A DNA stretch of 64,000 nucleotides from Boesenbergia rotunda (taxonomy: Eukaryota > Streptophyta > Magnoliopsida > Zingiberales > Zingiberaceae). Shown here piece by piece: positions 9,892 to 20,050 of this stretch. The stretch lies in contig JAGFNQ010009453.1 of the NCBI GenBank assembly GCA_024364735.1, positions 62,001 through 126,000 on the forward strand, in the 5' to 3' direction. The position numbers were made by a program, and so were the translations under genes. Numbering within the stretch: position 1 is the stretch's first letter; every line of letters starts with the position of its first letter. The notes beneath the pieces were generated by a model. It made no database searches. It had not been told where the DNA came from and saw only the letters and a program-made list of their open reading frames with translations.

Positions 9892-12800
9892 ATGACTCGA
9901 GGTGCTTATGTTCCTGTGTCGAGACGTGGTCCGGGACGACCACGCAAGAGGGCTTTAGAATCTCAGACTGCAGGGTCACTTGAGAGATCCACTGAGGCGG
10001 AGTCTGTTAACCATAGCCAGACTCAACAGGATATTCCAAGGGGCCAGGATTCTCAGACTCAGAGGGTCCCTCCTCCAATTCCATCAGTAGTCCCTACTAT
10101 TTCTCCTGCTGTATCCGCTCCGGTATTAGTCACCGGGTCAGCAGGAGTACCCCCTCTGGCAGATCCAGTACCAGTGGGATCATTGTTTGTTTTCCCTTCT
10201 GTTCCGTCGGAGACTCCTGTTCCGACATATCCGATTGTCTCTTCTGCGGCGACGGCTCCGACGCATCCGGTAGTTACCTCGGTGGCACTTGTTCTGGCTA
10301 TCCCCACTATTCCATCGGAGACCCCTATACCTGCTCCGATTTATCCTACTATTCCACCAGCAGTACCGGTACCATCTTATCCTACTGTTCCACCAGCAGT
10401 ACCGGTTCTATCTTATCTTACTATTCCATCAGCAGCACCGGTCCCATCTTATCTTACTGTTCCACCCGCAGTACCGGTTCCACTTTATTCTGCGGTTTCA
10501 CCAGCGGTACCAGGTCCATCTTATCCGACTATTCCACCTGGGATGCCTGCTCCCACTACTCCCCCGATTTCGACTACTCCAGCATACCCCACTGCTCCGA
10601 CTATAATGCAGGCCCCAGTGCTCCCTTCAGTCTCACCTGCATTAGCTGCCCCCGGATTTCCTGCAGTACCTACAGCACCACCCGCAGTGTCCATCCCGAT
10701 CCTGCCGACGGCTCCATCCATGGTCCCTGCTCCGGTATTCCCCTCTGTGCCCCCTGCGATATCTGCTTCTACAGGTGGCGTTATGGATCGATCCCGAATT
10801 CCGATGCTTGCGGAGTCCGTAAAGGGTCAGTTCACGTTATTCCATGGAGGACCGGATCCGACCGTGGCCCGAGCTTGGATCAGGACGTTAGAGGGCACCT
10901 TCCGATATGTGACATGCTCCGACTGGGAGAAGGTCGAGCTGGCTATTTATCATCTACGAGATCAGGTGTATACTTGGTGGACTACGCAGCAGACTATCAT
11001 CGGGGAGCAGCACATCACATGGGACACCTTCAGAGAGGCATTTGTGGCGAGGTACCTTCCAGCGGCTTTTCGTTCAGCGAGGCGACAGGAGTTTCTGAAT
11101 CTCCACCAAGGAGATCGATCTGTACTTGAGTATGAGGCGGAGTTCAACCGTCTAGCGGAGTACTGTCCGCGTATGGTGGCCGATGACATGGAGAGGGCGA
11201 CGCAGTTTCACAATGGTTTAGCGGCGTACATTCAGGTTCGTATGTCAGGATTTGTTGCTGCATCCTACCGAGAGGAGTTAGAGCGAGCTCTTGTTGTCGA
11301 GATGACCCAGCATAGACTGTTTGGAGATAAGAAGAAGGGTAAGCAGGTCGTACAGGACTCAGGTCAGACTCAGCAGCCGCAGACCACTGGGCAGAAGCGC
11401 GGCAAACATACCCAGGCAGCTTCGGGCACTTCTGGGGCATCCTCCAGGCCCCAGAAGTTGAGTCGTTCTTCCGCAGGATCCTTCCAGTCCCCACAGCCGA
11501 ACCAGAAGAAGACCGCACCCAGCTCTTACTGTACTCGTTGTGGATCTAGACAGCACGTTGTAGCAGACTGTTCCCTGGAGCAGGCAGTGTGTTATTACTG
11601 CAAGCTACCAGGACACCTGAGTCGGGACTGTGCGCTGAAGGCACAGAATGAGAGGACTGGAGCTACTAGTCAGATGGGACATTCTGGGCAGTCTGGCTCT
11701 CACAGAGGCGGGCGGAGGTCACAGTCTTCATTTCGTCAGCCGCGCGCCGCCCCTCCGGCACCTGCCTACTTTATGCCAGGTCATGAGTCTAGCTACACCC
11801 CAGCTTACTCTCAGAGTTCGATTGCAGGACCTCAGCAGCCGATTATTCCCCAGCATCAGACTTACCCAGCTTATCAGCCTTTGATACATCAGCCTCAGTA
11901 CCCAGTGGGAGGGTCAGTTCAGCAGCCCCAGCCTCAGATGCAGATTCCTCCTCAGCAGTATCCGGCATTACCACCACCACCACCGCCCGAGACTGGACGA
12001 ATTTATGCGGTTACTCGAGAGGAGGCTCAGCGGGCCGACGGATCGGTATTTCGCGGTACTATTTCCCTTTATGCATTCCCTGCAGAATTATTAGTTGATA
12101 CTGGTAGTTCCTATTCTTTTATATCGCGGATATTCATGAGTAGGATTGGTAGATTGCCTACCTCTAGGGTACGACAGTTATCTGTGTCTTTACCCTCAGG
12201 CGAGATTTTGAGTATCACACAGGAGGTCAGAGCATGCCCATTAGATTTCGGTAGTATTACCCTCACAGTTGACTTGTTGGTTCTGGAGATAGTGGATTTT
12301 GACATAATTCTTGGCATGGACGTGCTTACAGCCTATCATGCCACTGTCGATTGCCAGACGAGGGTGGTCACTTTCCGGCCTCCGGACCAACCCTCGTGGA
12401 ATTTCACTGGCATCAGGGATGAGGGCATATCAGTTATTTCTGCGCTTCAGGCACAGAGATTATTATCTCACGGTTGTCAGGGCTTCTTACTATCGCTTAT
12501 TAGCACCGAGGACAGCAGTAGCCCTCAGCTCTCGGACGTTCCGGTAGTCCGAGAATATCAGGATGTATTCCCAGAGGAGCTACCAGGTTTGCCTCCCAAG
12601 AGGCAAGTGGAGTTTACCATTGAGCTGATATCGGGGACTTCGCCGGCATCGAAAGCTCCATATCGCATGGCACCGAGGGAGTTGGACGAGCTAAAGGTTC
12701 AGCTCCAGGAGTTATTGGATAGGGGATTCATCAGACCGAGTGTTTCACCTTGGGGTTCCCCAGTCCTGTTCGTGAAGAAAAAAGACGGTTCTTTGAGGTT

Positions 12801-15450
12801 GTGCATTGACTACCGACAGTTGAATGCCATGACTATCAAGAACAAGTACCCTCTGCCACGGATTGAGGATTTGTTTGATCAGCTCAGAGACACATCTGTG
12901 TATTCTAGGATTGATCTGCGGTCCGGATATTATCAGTTGAGGGTCAGAGAGTCAGATGTTCAGAAGACAGCGTTTCGTACCAGATATGGACATTATGAGT
13001 TTTTGGTAATGCCATTTGGGCTTACCAATGCTCCAGCGGTGTTCATGGACTTGATGAACCGCGTATTCCTGGAGTATCTGGATCGGTTCGTCATTGTATT
13101 CATAGACGACATCTTAGTCTACTCTCGTTCCGAGGAGGAACATGCACAGCATCTTCGCATCGTATTAGAGACTCTCAGACGGGAGCGCCTATATGCGAAG
13201 TTTAGCAAATGTGCCTTTTGGTTATCATCAGTCGGTTTTCTGGGTCATGTGGTATCTAGCAGAGGCATCTCAGTAGATCCCCAGAAGATCGAGGCTATTA
13301 CCAGTTGGGAACAGCCGAAGTCAGTTCATGAGGTTCGCAGCTTCTTGGGCTTAGCCGGATACTACCGACGATTTGTAGAGGGGTTTTCCACTATCGCTAT
13401 GCCACTGACACGCCTCACCAGGAAGGGCGTGAAGTTCATTTGGACGGAGGCTTGCGAGACCAGCTTTCAGGAGCTGAAGCAGAGATTGGTGTCAGCACCT
13501 GTTCTAGTATTACCATCGGGAGAGGACGGATTTGTGCTGTATACCGACGCATCTCATCAGGGGCTAGGCGCGGTTCTAATGCAGCATGGACGAGTAGTAT
13601 CTTATGCTTCTCGACAGCTGAAGGAGCATGAGAAGAACTACCCAGTACATGATTTGGAATTGGCCGCCATCATCTTTGCTTTGAAGATTTGGAGGCACCA
13701 CCTGTACGGTATTACCTTTGAGATCTTCACTGATCATAAGAGTCTCAAGTACCTGTTTACGCAGAAGGAACTCAATCTCCGACAGAGGAGATGGATGGAA
13801 CTCTTGAAGGACTACGATTGCACCATTAGCTACCACCCAGGGAAAGCTAATGTTGTGGCCGACGCATTGAGCAGGAAGTCCAGAGGGACTTTGGCCTGCC
13901 TCCGGGTATTAGTCACCGAGCTGGTACAGGGTTTTTCAGAGATCGGTTTAGAGGAGCAGAGACAGACCGAGCAGGGTATTCTTGTGACTATGGTTGCTCA
14001 GTCGTCGATCCGGACGAGAATTCGAGAGGCACAGGCCAGCGATCAGCACCTGCAGTTCCTGGGTAGCCAGATAGATTCAGGACAGCAGACTGAGTTCACC
14101 AGAGATGACGAAGGTATTCTTTACTTCCGAGGGAGATTATGTGTACCTGAGTCACATCCGGTCCTAGAGGAGTTACTTCAGGAGGCTCATCGCTCCCGAT
14201 TTGCTATCCACCCGGGCGGGACCCGCATGTACCGAGATTTGAGGCGCTCTTATTGGTGGAACGGCATGAAGAAAGACATCGCGGATTTTGTAGCGAGATG
14301 TCTAGTTTGTCAGCAGGTTAAGGCTGAGCACCAGAGACCTGCTGGACTACTCCAGAAGATTCCCATTCCCGAGTGGAAATGGGAACATATTACCATGGAC
14401 TTCGTGGTAGGATTACCGAGGACTCAGCGAGGACATGATGCGATTTGGGTGATCGTTGATCGATTAACCAAATCCGCACACTTCTTGGCCATCCGGAGGA
14501 CCGACTCCCTGGACAGACTAGCAGAGTTATACTGTCGGGAGATTGTTCGATTACATGGTATTCCGATGAGTATTATATCAGACCGAGATCCGCGCTTCAC
14601 ATCACGTTTTTGGCAGAGTCTGCAGCGAGCTATGGGCACCGAGTTACGGTTCAGTACCGCTTTTCATCCGCAGACCGACGGGCAGTCAGAGCGAACTATT
14701 CAGACCTTAGAGGACCTACTGAGAGCTTGTGCTGTGGATTTCGGAGGCAGCTGGGAGGATCATTTACATCTAGTGGAGTTTGCCTACAACAACAGCTATC
14801 ATGCGGCTATACAGATGGCGCCATATGAGGCGTTGTACGGTAGGGCATGTCGGACACCCATCCTATGGGAGGAGGTTGGGGAGTCCCAGTTGCTAGGACC
14901 TCAGAGAGCACAGCACGAGGCAGAGTTGGTCCGTATTATCAGACGGCGGATGTCCGAGGCGCAGGATCGACAGAAGAGTTATGCGGATCGGAGACGGAGG
15001 CCTCTGGAGTTCTCCATTGGCGACCATGTGTTTCTACGTGTATCACCCACGAAAGGGGTGAAGAGATTCGGTCTTCGAGGTAAGCTTGCTCCACGATATA
15101 TTGGCCCTTTCCAGATTTTGGAAAGGATTGGAGCCGTGGCTTACCGTTTGGCGCTACCACCTTCCCTAGCTGGAGTGCACGATGTATTCCATGTATCGAT
15201 GTTGAGGAGATACGTACCAGACCCTACACATGTGCTGACGGATATATCTGGTTCCCTTCAGCCCGATACGACGTATGAGGAGGTTCCGACACGGATTCTG
15301 GGCTACAGAGAGCGTCAGTTGCGGAACAAGACTATCCGTCTAGTTAGGGTTGGATGGCAGCATCACTCTGATGAGGAGGCGACTTGGGAGCTCGAGGACA
15401 CGATCAGAGCTCGTTATCCTCACTTATTTACCGGAGGTATGTATGGCTAG
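9892..15450 (+). CDS. gag-pol: Gag-Pol polyprotein of D (Ty3/Gypsy, chromodomain)
   Basis: One frame of about 1852 residues. I chose the ATG at 9892 (MTRGAYVPVSRRGPGRPRKR) over the in-frame one at 9859 because the basic N-terminus starts there. In order: a Pro/Val/Ala-rich region (about 60-300) with a 12-residue repeat; a Retrotrans_gag domain (about 315-440); a CCHC knuckle CYYCKLPGHLSRDC (about 567-580); an aspartic protease with LLVDTGSS (about 733-740); a reverse transcriptase with FIDDIL (about 1069); RNase H with YTDAS (about 1217); an integrase H2C2 finger (about 1432-1475); integrase D1503, D1564, E1600 with 35 residues between the last two; and a chromodomain near the end (WQHHSDEEATWELED). 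It would make particles, copy RNA to DNA and insert it. All catalytic motifs are present and no stop occurs, so it may be active. Confidence 0.97.
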   Translation: MTRGAYVPVSRRGPGRPRKRALESQTAGSLERSTEAESVNHSQTQQDIPRGQDSQTQRVPPPIPSVVPTISPAVSAPVLVTGSAGVPPLADPVPVGSLFVFPSVPSETPVPTYPIVSSAATAPTHPVVTSVALVLAIPTIPSETPIPAPIYPTIPPAVPVPSYPTVPPAVPVLSYLTIPSAAPVPSYLTVPPAVPVPLYSAVSPAVPGPSYPTIPPGMPAPTTPPISTTPAYPTAPTIMQAPVLPSVSPALAAPGFPAVPTAPPAVSIPILPTAPSMVPAPVFPSVPPAISASTGGVMDRSRIPMLAESVKGQFTLFHGGPDPTVARAWIRTLEGTFRYVTCSDWEKVELAIYHLRDQVYTWWTTQQTIIGEQHITWDTFREAFVARYLPAAFRSARRQEFLNLHQGDRSVLEYEAEFNRLAEYCPRMVADDMERATQFHNGLAAYIQVRMSGFVAASYREELERALVVEMTQHRLFGDKKKGKQVVQDSGQTQQPQTTGQKRGKHTQAASGTSGASSRPQKLSRSSAGSFQSPQPNQKKTAPSSYCTRCGSRQHVVADCSLEQAVCYYCKLPGHLSRDCALKAQNERTGATSQMGHSGQSGSHRGGRRSQSSFRQPRAAPPAPAYFMPGHESSYTPAYSQSSIAGPQQPIIPQHQTYPAYQPLIHQPQYPVGGSVQQPQPQMQIPPQQYPALPPPPPPETGRIYAVTREEAQRADGSVFRGTISLYAFPAELLVDTGSSYSFISRIFMSRIGRLPTSRVRQLSVSLPSGEILSITQEVRACPLDFGSITLTVDLLVLEIVDFDIILGMDVLTAYHATVDCQTRVVTFRPPDQPSWNFTGIRDEGISVISALQAQRLLSHGCQGFLLSLISTEDSSSPQLSDVPVVREYQDVFPEELPGLPPKRQVEFTIELISGTSPASKAPYRMAPRELDELKVQLQELLDRGFIRPSVSPWGSPVLFVKKKDGSLRLCIDYRQLNAMTIKNKYPLPRIEDLFDQLRDTSVYSRIDLRSGYYQLRVRESDVQKTAFRTRYGHYEFLVMPFGLTNAPAVFMDLMNRVFLEYLDRFVIVFIDDILVYSRSEEEHAQHLRIVLETLRRERLYAKFSKCAFWLSSVGFLGHVVSSRGISVDPQKIEAITSWEQPKSVHEVRSFLGLAGYYRRFVEGFSTIAMPLTRLTRKGVKFIWTEACETSFQELKQRLVSAPVLVLPSGEDGFVLYTDASHQGLGAVLMQHGRVVSYASRQLKEHEKNYPVHDLELAAIIFALKIWRHHLYGITFEIFTDHKSLKYLFTQKELNLRQRRWMELLKDYDCTISYHPGKANVVADALSRKSRGTLACLRVLVTELVQGFSEIGLEEQRQTEQGILVTMVAQSSIRTRIREAQASDQHLQFLGSQIDSGQQTEFTRDDEGILYFRGRLCVPESHPVLEELLQEAHRSRFAIHPGGTRMYRDLRRSYWWNGMKKDIADFVARCLVCQQVKAEHQRPAGLLQKIPIPEWKWEHITMDFVVGLPRTQRGHDAIWVIVDRLTKSAHFLAIRRTDSLDRLAELYCREIVRLHGIPMSIISDRDPRFTSRFWQSLQRAMGTELRFSTAFHPQTDGQSERTIQTLEDLLRACAVDFGGSWEDHLHLVEFAYNNSYHAAIQMAPYEALYGRACRTPILWEEVGESQLLGPQRAQHEAELVRIIRRRMSEAQDRQKSYADRRRRPLEFSIGDHVFLRVSPTKGVKRFGLRGKLAPRYIGPFQILERIGAVAYRLALPPSLAGVHDVFHVSMLRRYVPDPTHVLTDISGSLQPDTTYEEVPTRILGYRERQLRNKTIRLVRVGWQHHSDEEATWELEDTIRARYPHLFTGGMYG
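10300..10600 (+). repeat. 36-bp coding repeats for Pro-rich segment of D Gag
   Basis: At least five units of 12 residues of the form SYPTVPPAVPVP follow each other with substitutions. They code a flexible Pro-rich N-terminal arm upstream of the capsid-like domain. The length of this arm is unusual for the family as I know it. Confidence 0.75.
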
Positions 15451-15530
15451 ATTTCGTTCAGCATTATACTATCTATATGTTGTTAGTATCTGCTATGGGT
15501 AATTAACTAAATTTGGGGACCAAATTTTTA

Positions 15531-15544
15531 TTAGTGGGGGAGAA
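15531..15544 (+). other. Polypurine tract of D
   Basis: TTAGTGGGGGAGAA lies directly before the 3' LTR TG at 15545. It is the expected plus-strand primer. Confidence 0.85.
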
Positions 15545-18324
15545 TGTAAAATACGGGTTAAAAAAAATAAAATAAAATAAATAATAATAATAATAATAAA
15601 TAAATCGGAATATATATATATATTATATATTTTATTGTTATATATATATATATATGGTTATATATATATATATAGTTATATGGTTATAAAAGGAAAAATA
15701 ATAATTAGATTTATTATTATTTAATACTTACCTTTCTCTCCCACTCGCCCGTGCCCTAAACCCGCAACCCACGGTCGACCCCTCTCCCTCGCGCCGACTT
15801 CTTCTTCTCCATCTTATTCGCGTGCCCTAGTCATCGCCGCGAGTGGAGAAAGCGCCGCCACCCCTTGTTCTTCCTCTTCCTCGCATACTCCCGCCCGCAG
15901 CCAAGTTCAAGCCGATTCCTTTCTTCTCCATCTCGTTCGCGTGCCCTAGCCCACAGCCGACGCCCGATCTACACCGTCTACTTCCGAGAGACTTCCCAGC
16001 AGGTATTGAGTTTTGATTTGTGATACCACCTTCGGATTGGTTTAAGGCTCGATTTCTTTTCTCCTCCCCTGCTGTGATGTTGATCTTAATCCACTAGAAT
16101 GGGTCTAGGGATTCCGGAGGGGCCGTCGGGAAGAAGATACTGATTCATTAGCTGATCCTTTGAGTTGAAGCAGAGATCTTTTGGTGTATCACTTAAGGTA
16201 AGCCTGAGTTCTTCAAGTTCTTGGTGATAGTTAAATCTTGGAGGAATGTTCTGAGGGGTGGGTTAGGGTTCAATCAGGGATTCGATTCTCTGATGAAACT
16301 GCAATTTAAGAATTTGATCAGTCTGTACAGCTGGTTTGGTGTATCTGTGCCATAGGATATCTATATTTCACTGTATAATTTCGGTTTTGGTTTTGTTGCG
16401 TGGGTTAAATGCTTAACCTTGTTACCGTAGGAGTTTGTTGCTTGAGATCTGGTTGTAAGCTCCATTTGGGGATGAAGCCTGTTGGTTTTGGGATAGCTAT
16501 TGATTAACTTATGGGTTAGGCTTAATTTGAAATTTAAACCTGATGAGTTAACTTGATGAATTCAGATTTCCAAAACTAATTGGAATCTAATCGGGATAAT
16601 TTGGGATAATTAAGGCTTAACCATTTTATTATGATTAATTAAATGGAAACGGACGGATTAGGTTAACCCTAGAATGGATTGGGGATTAATTAGCTAGTTA
16701 CTATTCTTGTAATAGCTAATTAAATCTGTCCTTGATACAGGGACTTGATTTGGATTTTTATTGCTGATATTGGCTGGGGGTTCTCTTCGCATTTGGATTC
16801 TTCTACTTTGAGGCGGGTACCCTTTGACTTATCTTTTAGATATAGTCTTCTTGCTATGCATTGTCTGTTATAGATAACAGTAAGATTGTATGCTTATCTG
16901 CCTTAGTGTACCTGTATCTGATATATGCTGCTGTTTATCCTTGAGGTTAGCTCCTGTTTCACTTTATACAGTCTCACGAGTTGCCATCTATATGAGTAGA
17001 TATATATACATAGATGTAGTGATACCTTCCCTTTTTGCATTTTGATATTGATAGATCACTGGTTAGTTTGTTAGTATATCTACTAGGTCACTTGTATCCC
17101 ATGATATAGGATTCAAACCTATTCCTAGCACCCGGTGGTGTTAGTTGAGAACTTGGTGAGGGTTATATGTTTGGATCATGCACCATCCTTGCATTGTTGC
17201 ATGCTGGCGATCATCGGCTCCTATATAGTCCGAGCCCGTCGCCAGTTACATGAGGATATGCACACACATCCACTCATGGGTAGTGGCTACCATAGGGTGT
17301 GTGCATTTGCCCTGTATTGCTCCGCACGGTCACTATTTGGAGGGTGGTTCCGGTGCGTGGTAGCAGCCAGGGATCCCTTCTCGTCCTGAGACACGAGAAG
17401 ATGAGAGCTAGACTCCCCCACTGCTTGGGGTAGGAGAGAGACCTCCGCCAGCATCCTGTCCACTCGGTCACTCAGGAGCAGTGATAGCAGGGTGCGTACA
17501 GTTGTCATAGCTCTACCCTTTCGGACGTTCATTTATGACAGGTGGACGATGATCTGATTGGTGTCAGGGGTGACACATACCATTGCACCATGTGCATATT
17601 TTGCATCGTGCATTGTTTGCTGCATTTGATTTCTGCACTTGATTGACATGCATATATTGGATATCTGTTTATCTTGGATTATGTGTTCTACTTGTTCCAT
17701 AGGGATGTATTTCACCCTTTTTCAGGCTAGATGGATTCGGGTATGTACCTGTATTTAGTATCCTCAGTATACCCTTGCCTATTATCCATATGAGACTGTA
17801 TTAGCGTAGACTTTTACTGTTATTGTAACATATTATGCATATCTGCTGGGTATCCGCTGAGCTTATGGACTCACACCGTTGCCATTACTTTATTTTTCAG
17901 GTTGATATCTGCCAGGAGGGTCCGAGTCGCCAGTCCCGTGCTTGCTACTACGTTCGTTTTGGGTTTTATAGACTACTTTCTGTTTTTAGACCATGTTATG
18001 TTTTATCCCGTTGCATTGGATTTTTCGTGGACTTGTAGTAATTGTCTTATTTATGGGATTGTACTTTTGAGTCCTATGTTGGACTGTGTGTGTGGTTTAT
18101 GCTGCGTTCCTGCCCCCCTGGCAGCTCAGGTAAGTTCGGGTTTTGGTTTTATTCGCATATTGTCATATATGTTGTTATTTTATTTGGATTTGAGGCCTGA
18201 GGCCCATATAAACTGCGTGGTTGTGATATATATATTGTATGCTTGTGTAAATTGTCCGCCGGACAGGGGAGGTGCTGTCCGATTTTCTATTGGATCAGCG
18301 GCTCCTAGGTCTCGGGGCGTGACA
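15545..18324 (+). repeat. 3' LTR of D
   Basis: It is 2.78 kb, collinear with 6901-9668, with the same ends. It carries a longer (TA)n run and a few single-base indels near 16420-16520. It is followed by the right TTTAA. Confidence 0.95.
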
Positions 18325-18739
18325 TTTAATTTGAAAAATCAGTTTTTAAAAATAGTTTTAAAACTGCTTTACTGAATTTAAAAATCAGTTTTTTTAACAA
18401 TTTTTTTTGTAGTTTTTGACTTAGTTTTCTTTTCAAAAACCACCCCCTTCAAAACTAGGGTTTTTTCGCAAATGGACATAGCCTAGGCCCTAACCCTAGA
18501 ACTGCATGCACCTATAGATTCAGAAGCCAGCATCTCACAAGCACCTTAGGGTACGCTTGATTGATAACCTAGAATGGGCTGAGATGCTTAGATCTTTGCC
18601 TTAATTCAAGATGCTTTAAGTCAGTGCATCTGCAGAAATTGGGGCACTAAATACAACTTAAACAGTAATCAAGTCAAGTGTCAAGTTTAGAAAATCTAAC
18701 TTGAACAGAACACTTAACTTGAGTAACCCTAGCAAAAAC
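18325..18739 (+). other. Internal part of A between D and B
   Basis: AT-rich and non-coding. The part 18480-18600 (with CTGCATGCACCTATAG and CATCTCACAAGCACC) is mirrored in F at about 32520-32660 on the other strand, showing the two elements share this segment. It ends with AAAAC (18735-18739), the left copy of B's target duplication. Confidence 0.8.
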
Positions 18740-20033
18740 TGTTGGATCGAGAGAACCGATAGAGGGGGGTAAATATCGGAAAACGTTCGGATTTTAGGAT
18801 TAGAGAAATTACGCAGCGGAATAAAACAAGCAAACGCAAACACAGGTAGTTTTACTTGGTTCGGAGCCAAGGTCGACTCCTATTCCAAGGCCCACGGTCG
18901 TTGACCGTTTTCTGCGGGCAATTCTATAAGTTCGTAAATCAGTTTACAGTATTGAATTACAAATATAGCAAAGTAATCTTTTAAAACGAAAACTCTTCTT
19001 TTATCGACGTCCGATGTAGGTTGTCTTTTTCGGTGCAGCGGGACGTCGTCGGCGCTTGAGTCTCGAGTCGGGAGGTTTCCGGAGCAGAGCGCGAGAGGAG
19101 ATGAGCGTAGAAGCGTTGAATGAAATATTTTCCGAAGCCTTGGGGTCGAGGGCCCTTTTATAGGGCCTGGGGGCGCCCGGAACGTCGAGGGCGCCCCCCA
19201 CGTGTCGGTCGATCCGCCTCCGTCTCGGTCAGCTTCTGATCCCTTCAATCTCGGGATCAGATCTTGACCAGGGCGCCCGGGACGCAGGGGGCACCCGGGT
19301 TGACTGGGTCAGAGCTTATCCCATGGCTTCGCTGGCTTCTGCTTCGGTGGCTTGCGCAGGGGGCGCCCGGGACGCTGGGGCACCCGGGAGCAGCGGGGGC
19401 GCCCCGCCCATGAGCTGCAAAAGCAGTTCCTTTGCTTGATGTGTTCTATGTTCACCTTGGGGGCGCCCGGGACACTCCGAGCGCCCTAGTCAGCTGCTGC
19501 CTCACTCCTTTGAGGCTCTCTGAGCTGCAGACACTCGTTCCTTCGGTCATGCATCCACGGTTAGTCCAAAACACCATAAAGCAATAAGATGTTAGTTTAT
19601 ACAGCCTTAGCTATCTTGGTTCTGACTTTGAGCATCCAAAATGGAGCCATAGGTCGAACCGACGCCTACTGTTCCCTCGACGGGGAGCGCGTCCTCACCT
19701 ACTCCTCTCGGGAGAATTTACCTGATGCCAACCGGCTCCTCCAGTTGGACTTTTGCCTAGCGGTCCTCACCAGGTCTTGGATACCAAGCTATCCCTCGCC
19801 CGGTGCCTAGCATTCCTTCGCCAGGTCTTCAGTCCCAAGCTGTCCTTCGCCTAGTGCCTAGCAGTCCTTCGCTAGGACTTTTCGCCCTGGCATTCCATCG
19901 CCAGTGCCTAGCAGTCGTTTGCTAGGACTTTTCCTGCACACTTGCGTAACATGTTAGATCACAAATAACACTTAACTTTGAATCCTTTGCCAATATCAAA
20001 ACAAGGTTCGATATGGTGCTTTCTGTACCAACA
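18740..20033 (-). repeat. 3' LTR of B
   Basis: About 1.29 kb. On the minus strand it starts TGTTGGTACAGAAAGCACC and ends CTCGATCCAACA. It contains the GGGCGCCC palindrome array (about 19165-19480) and U3 subrepeats (about 19780-19930). It is shorter than the 5' LTR mainly because of fewer subrepeats. Confidence 0.93.
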
Positions 20034-20050
20034 ATCTCCCCCTTTTTGAT
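20034..20050 (-). other. Polypurine tract of B
   Basis: On the minus strand a run AAAAAGGGGGAGAT lies directly before the LTR start TGTTGG. Confidence 0.8.

Larger units (their letters stand above)
6901..18324 (+). mobile_element. Element D: complete chromodomain Ty3/Gypsy retrotransposon
   Basis: The LTRs (6901-9668 and 15545-18324) start TGTAAAATACGG and end GGGCGTGACA. The element is flanked by the exact 5-bp duplication TTTAA (6896-6900 and 18325-18329). Between them are a primer site, one long uninterrupted gag-pol frame, and a purine tract. The LTRs are near identical, with scattered substitutions and small indels, and the frame is open, so the insertion is recent and the copy may be autonomous. 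The C-terminal chromodomain and domain order fit the Tekay/Del type of chromoviruses; that lineage call is inference. Confidence 0.96.

Noticed and set aside
10059..10721. Minus-strand Gly-rich ORFs
   Set aside because: Shadows of the Pro-rich repeats of D's Gag.
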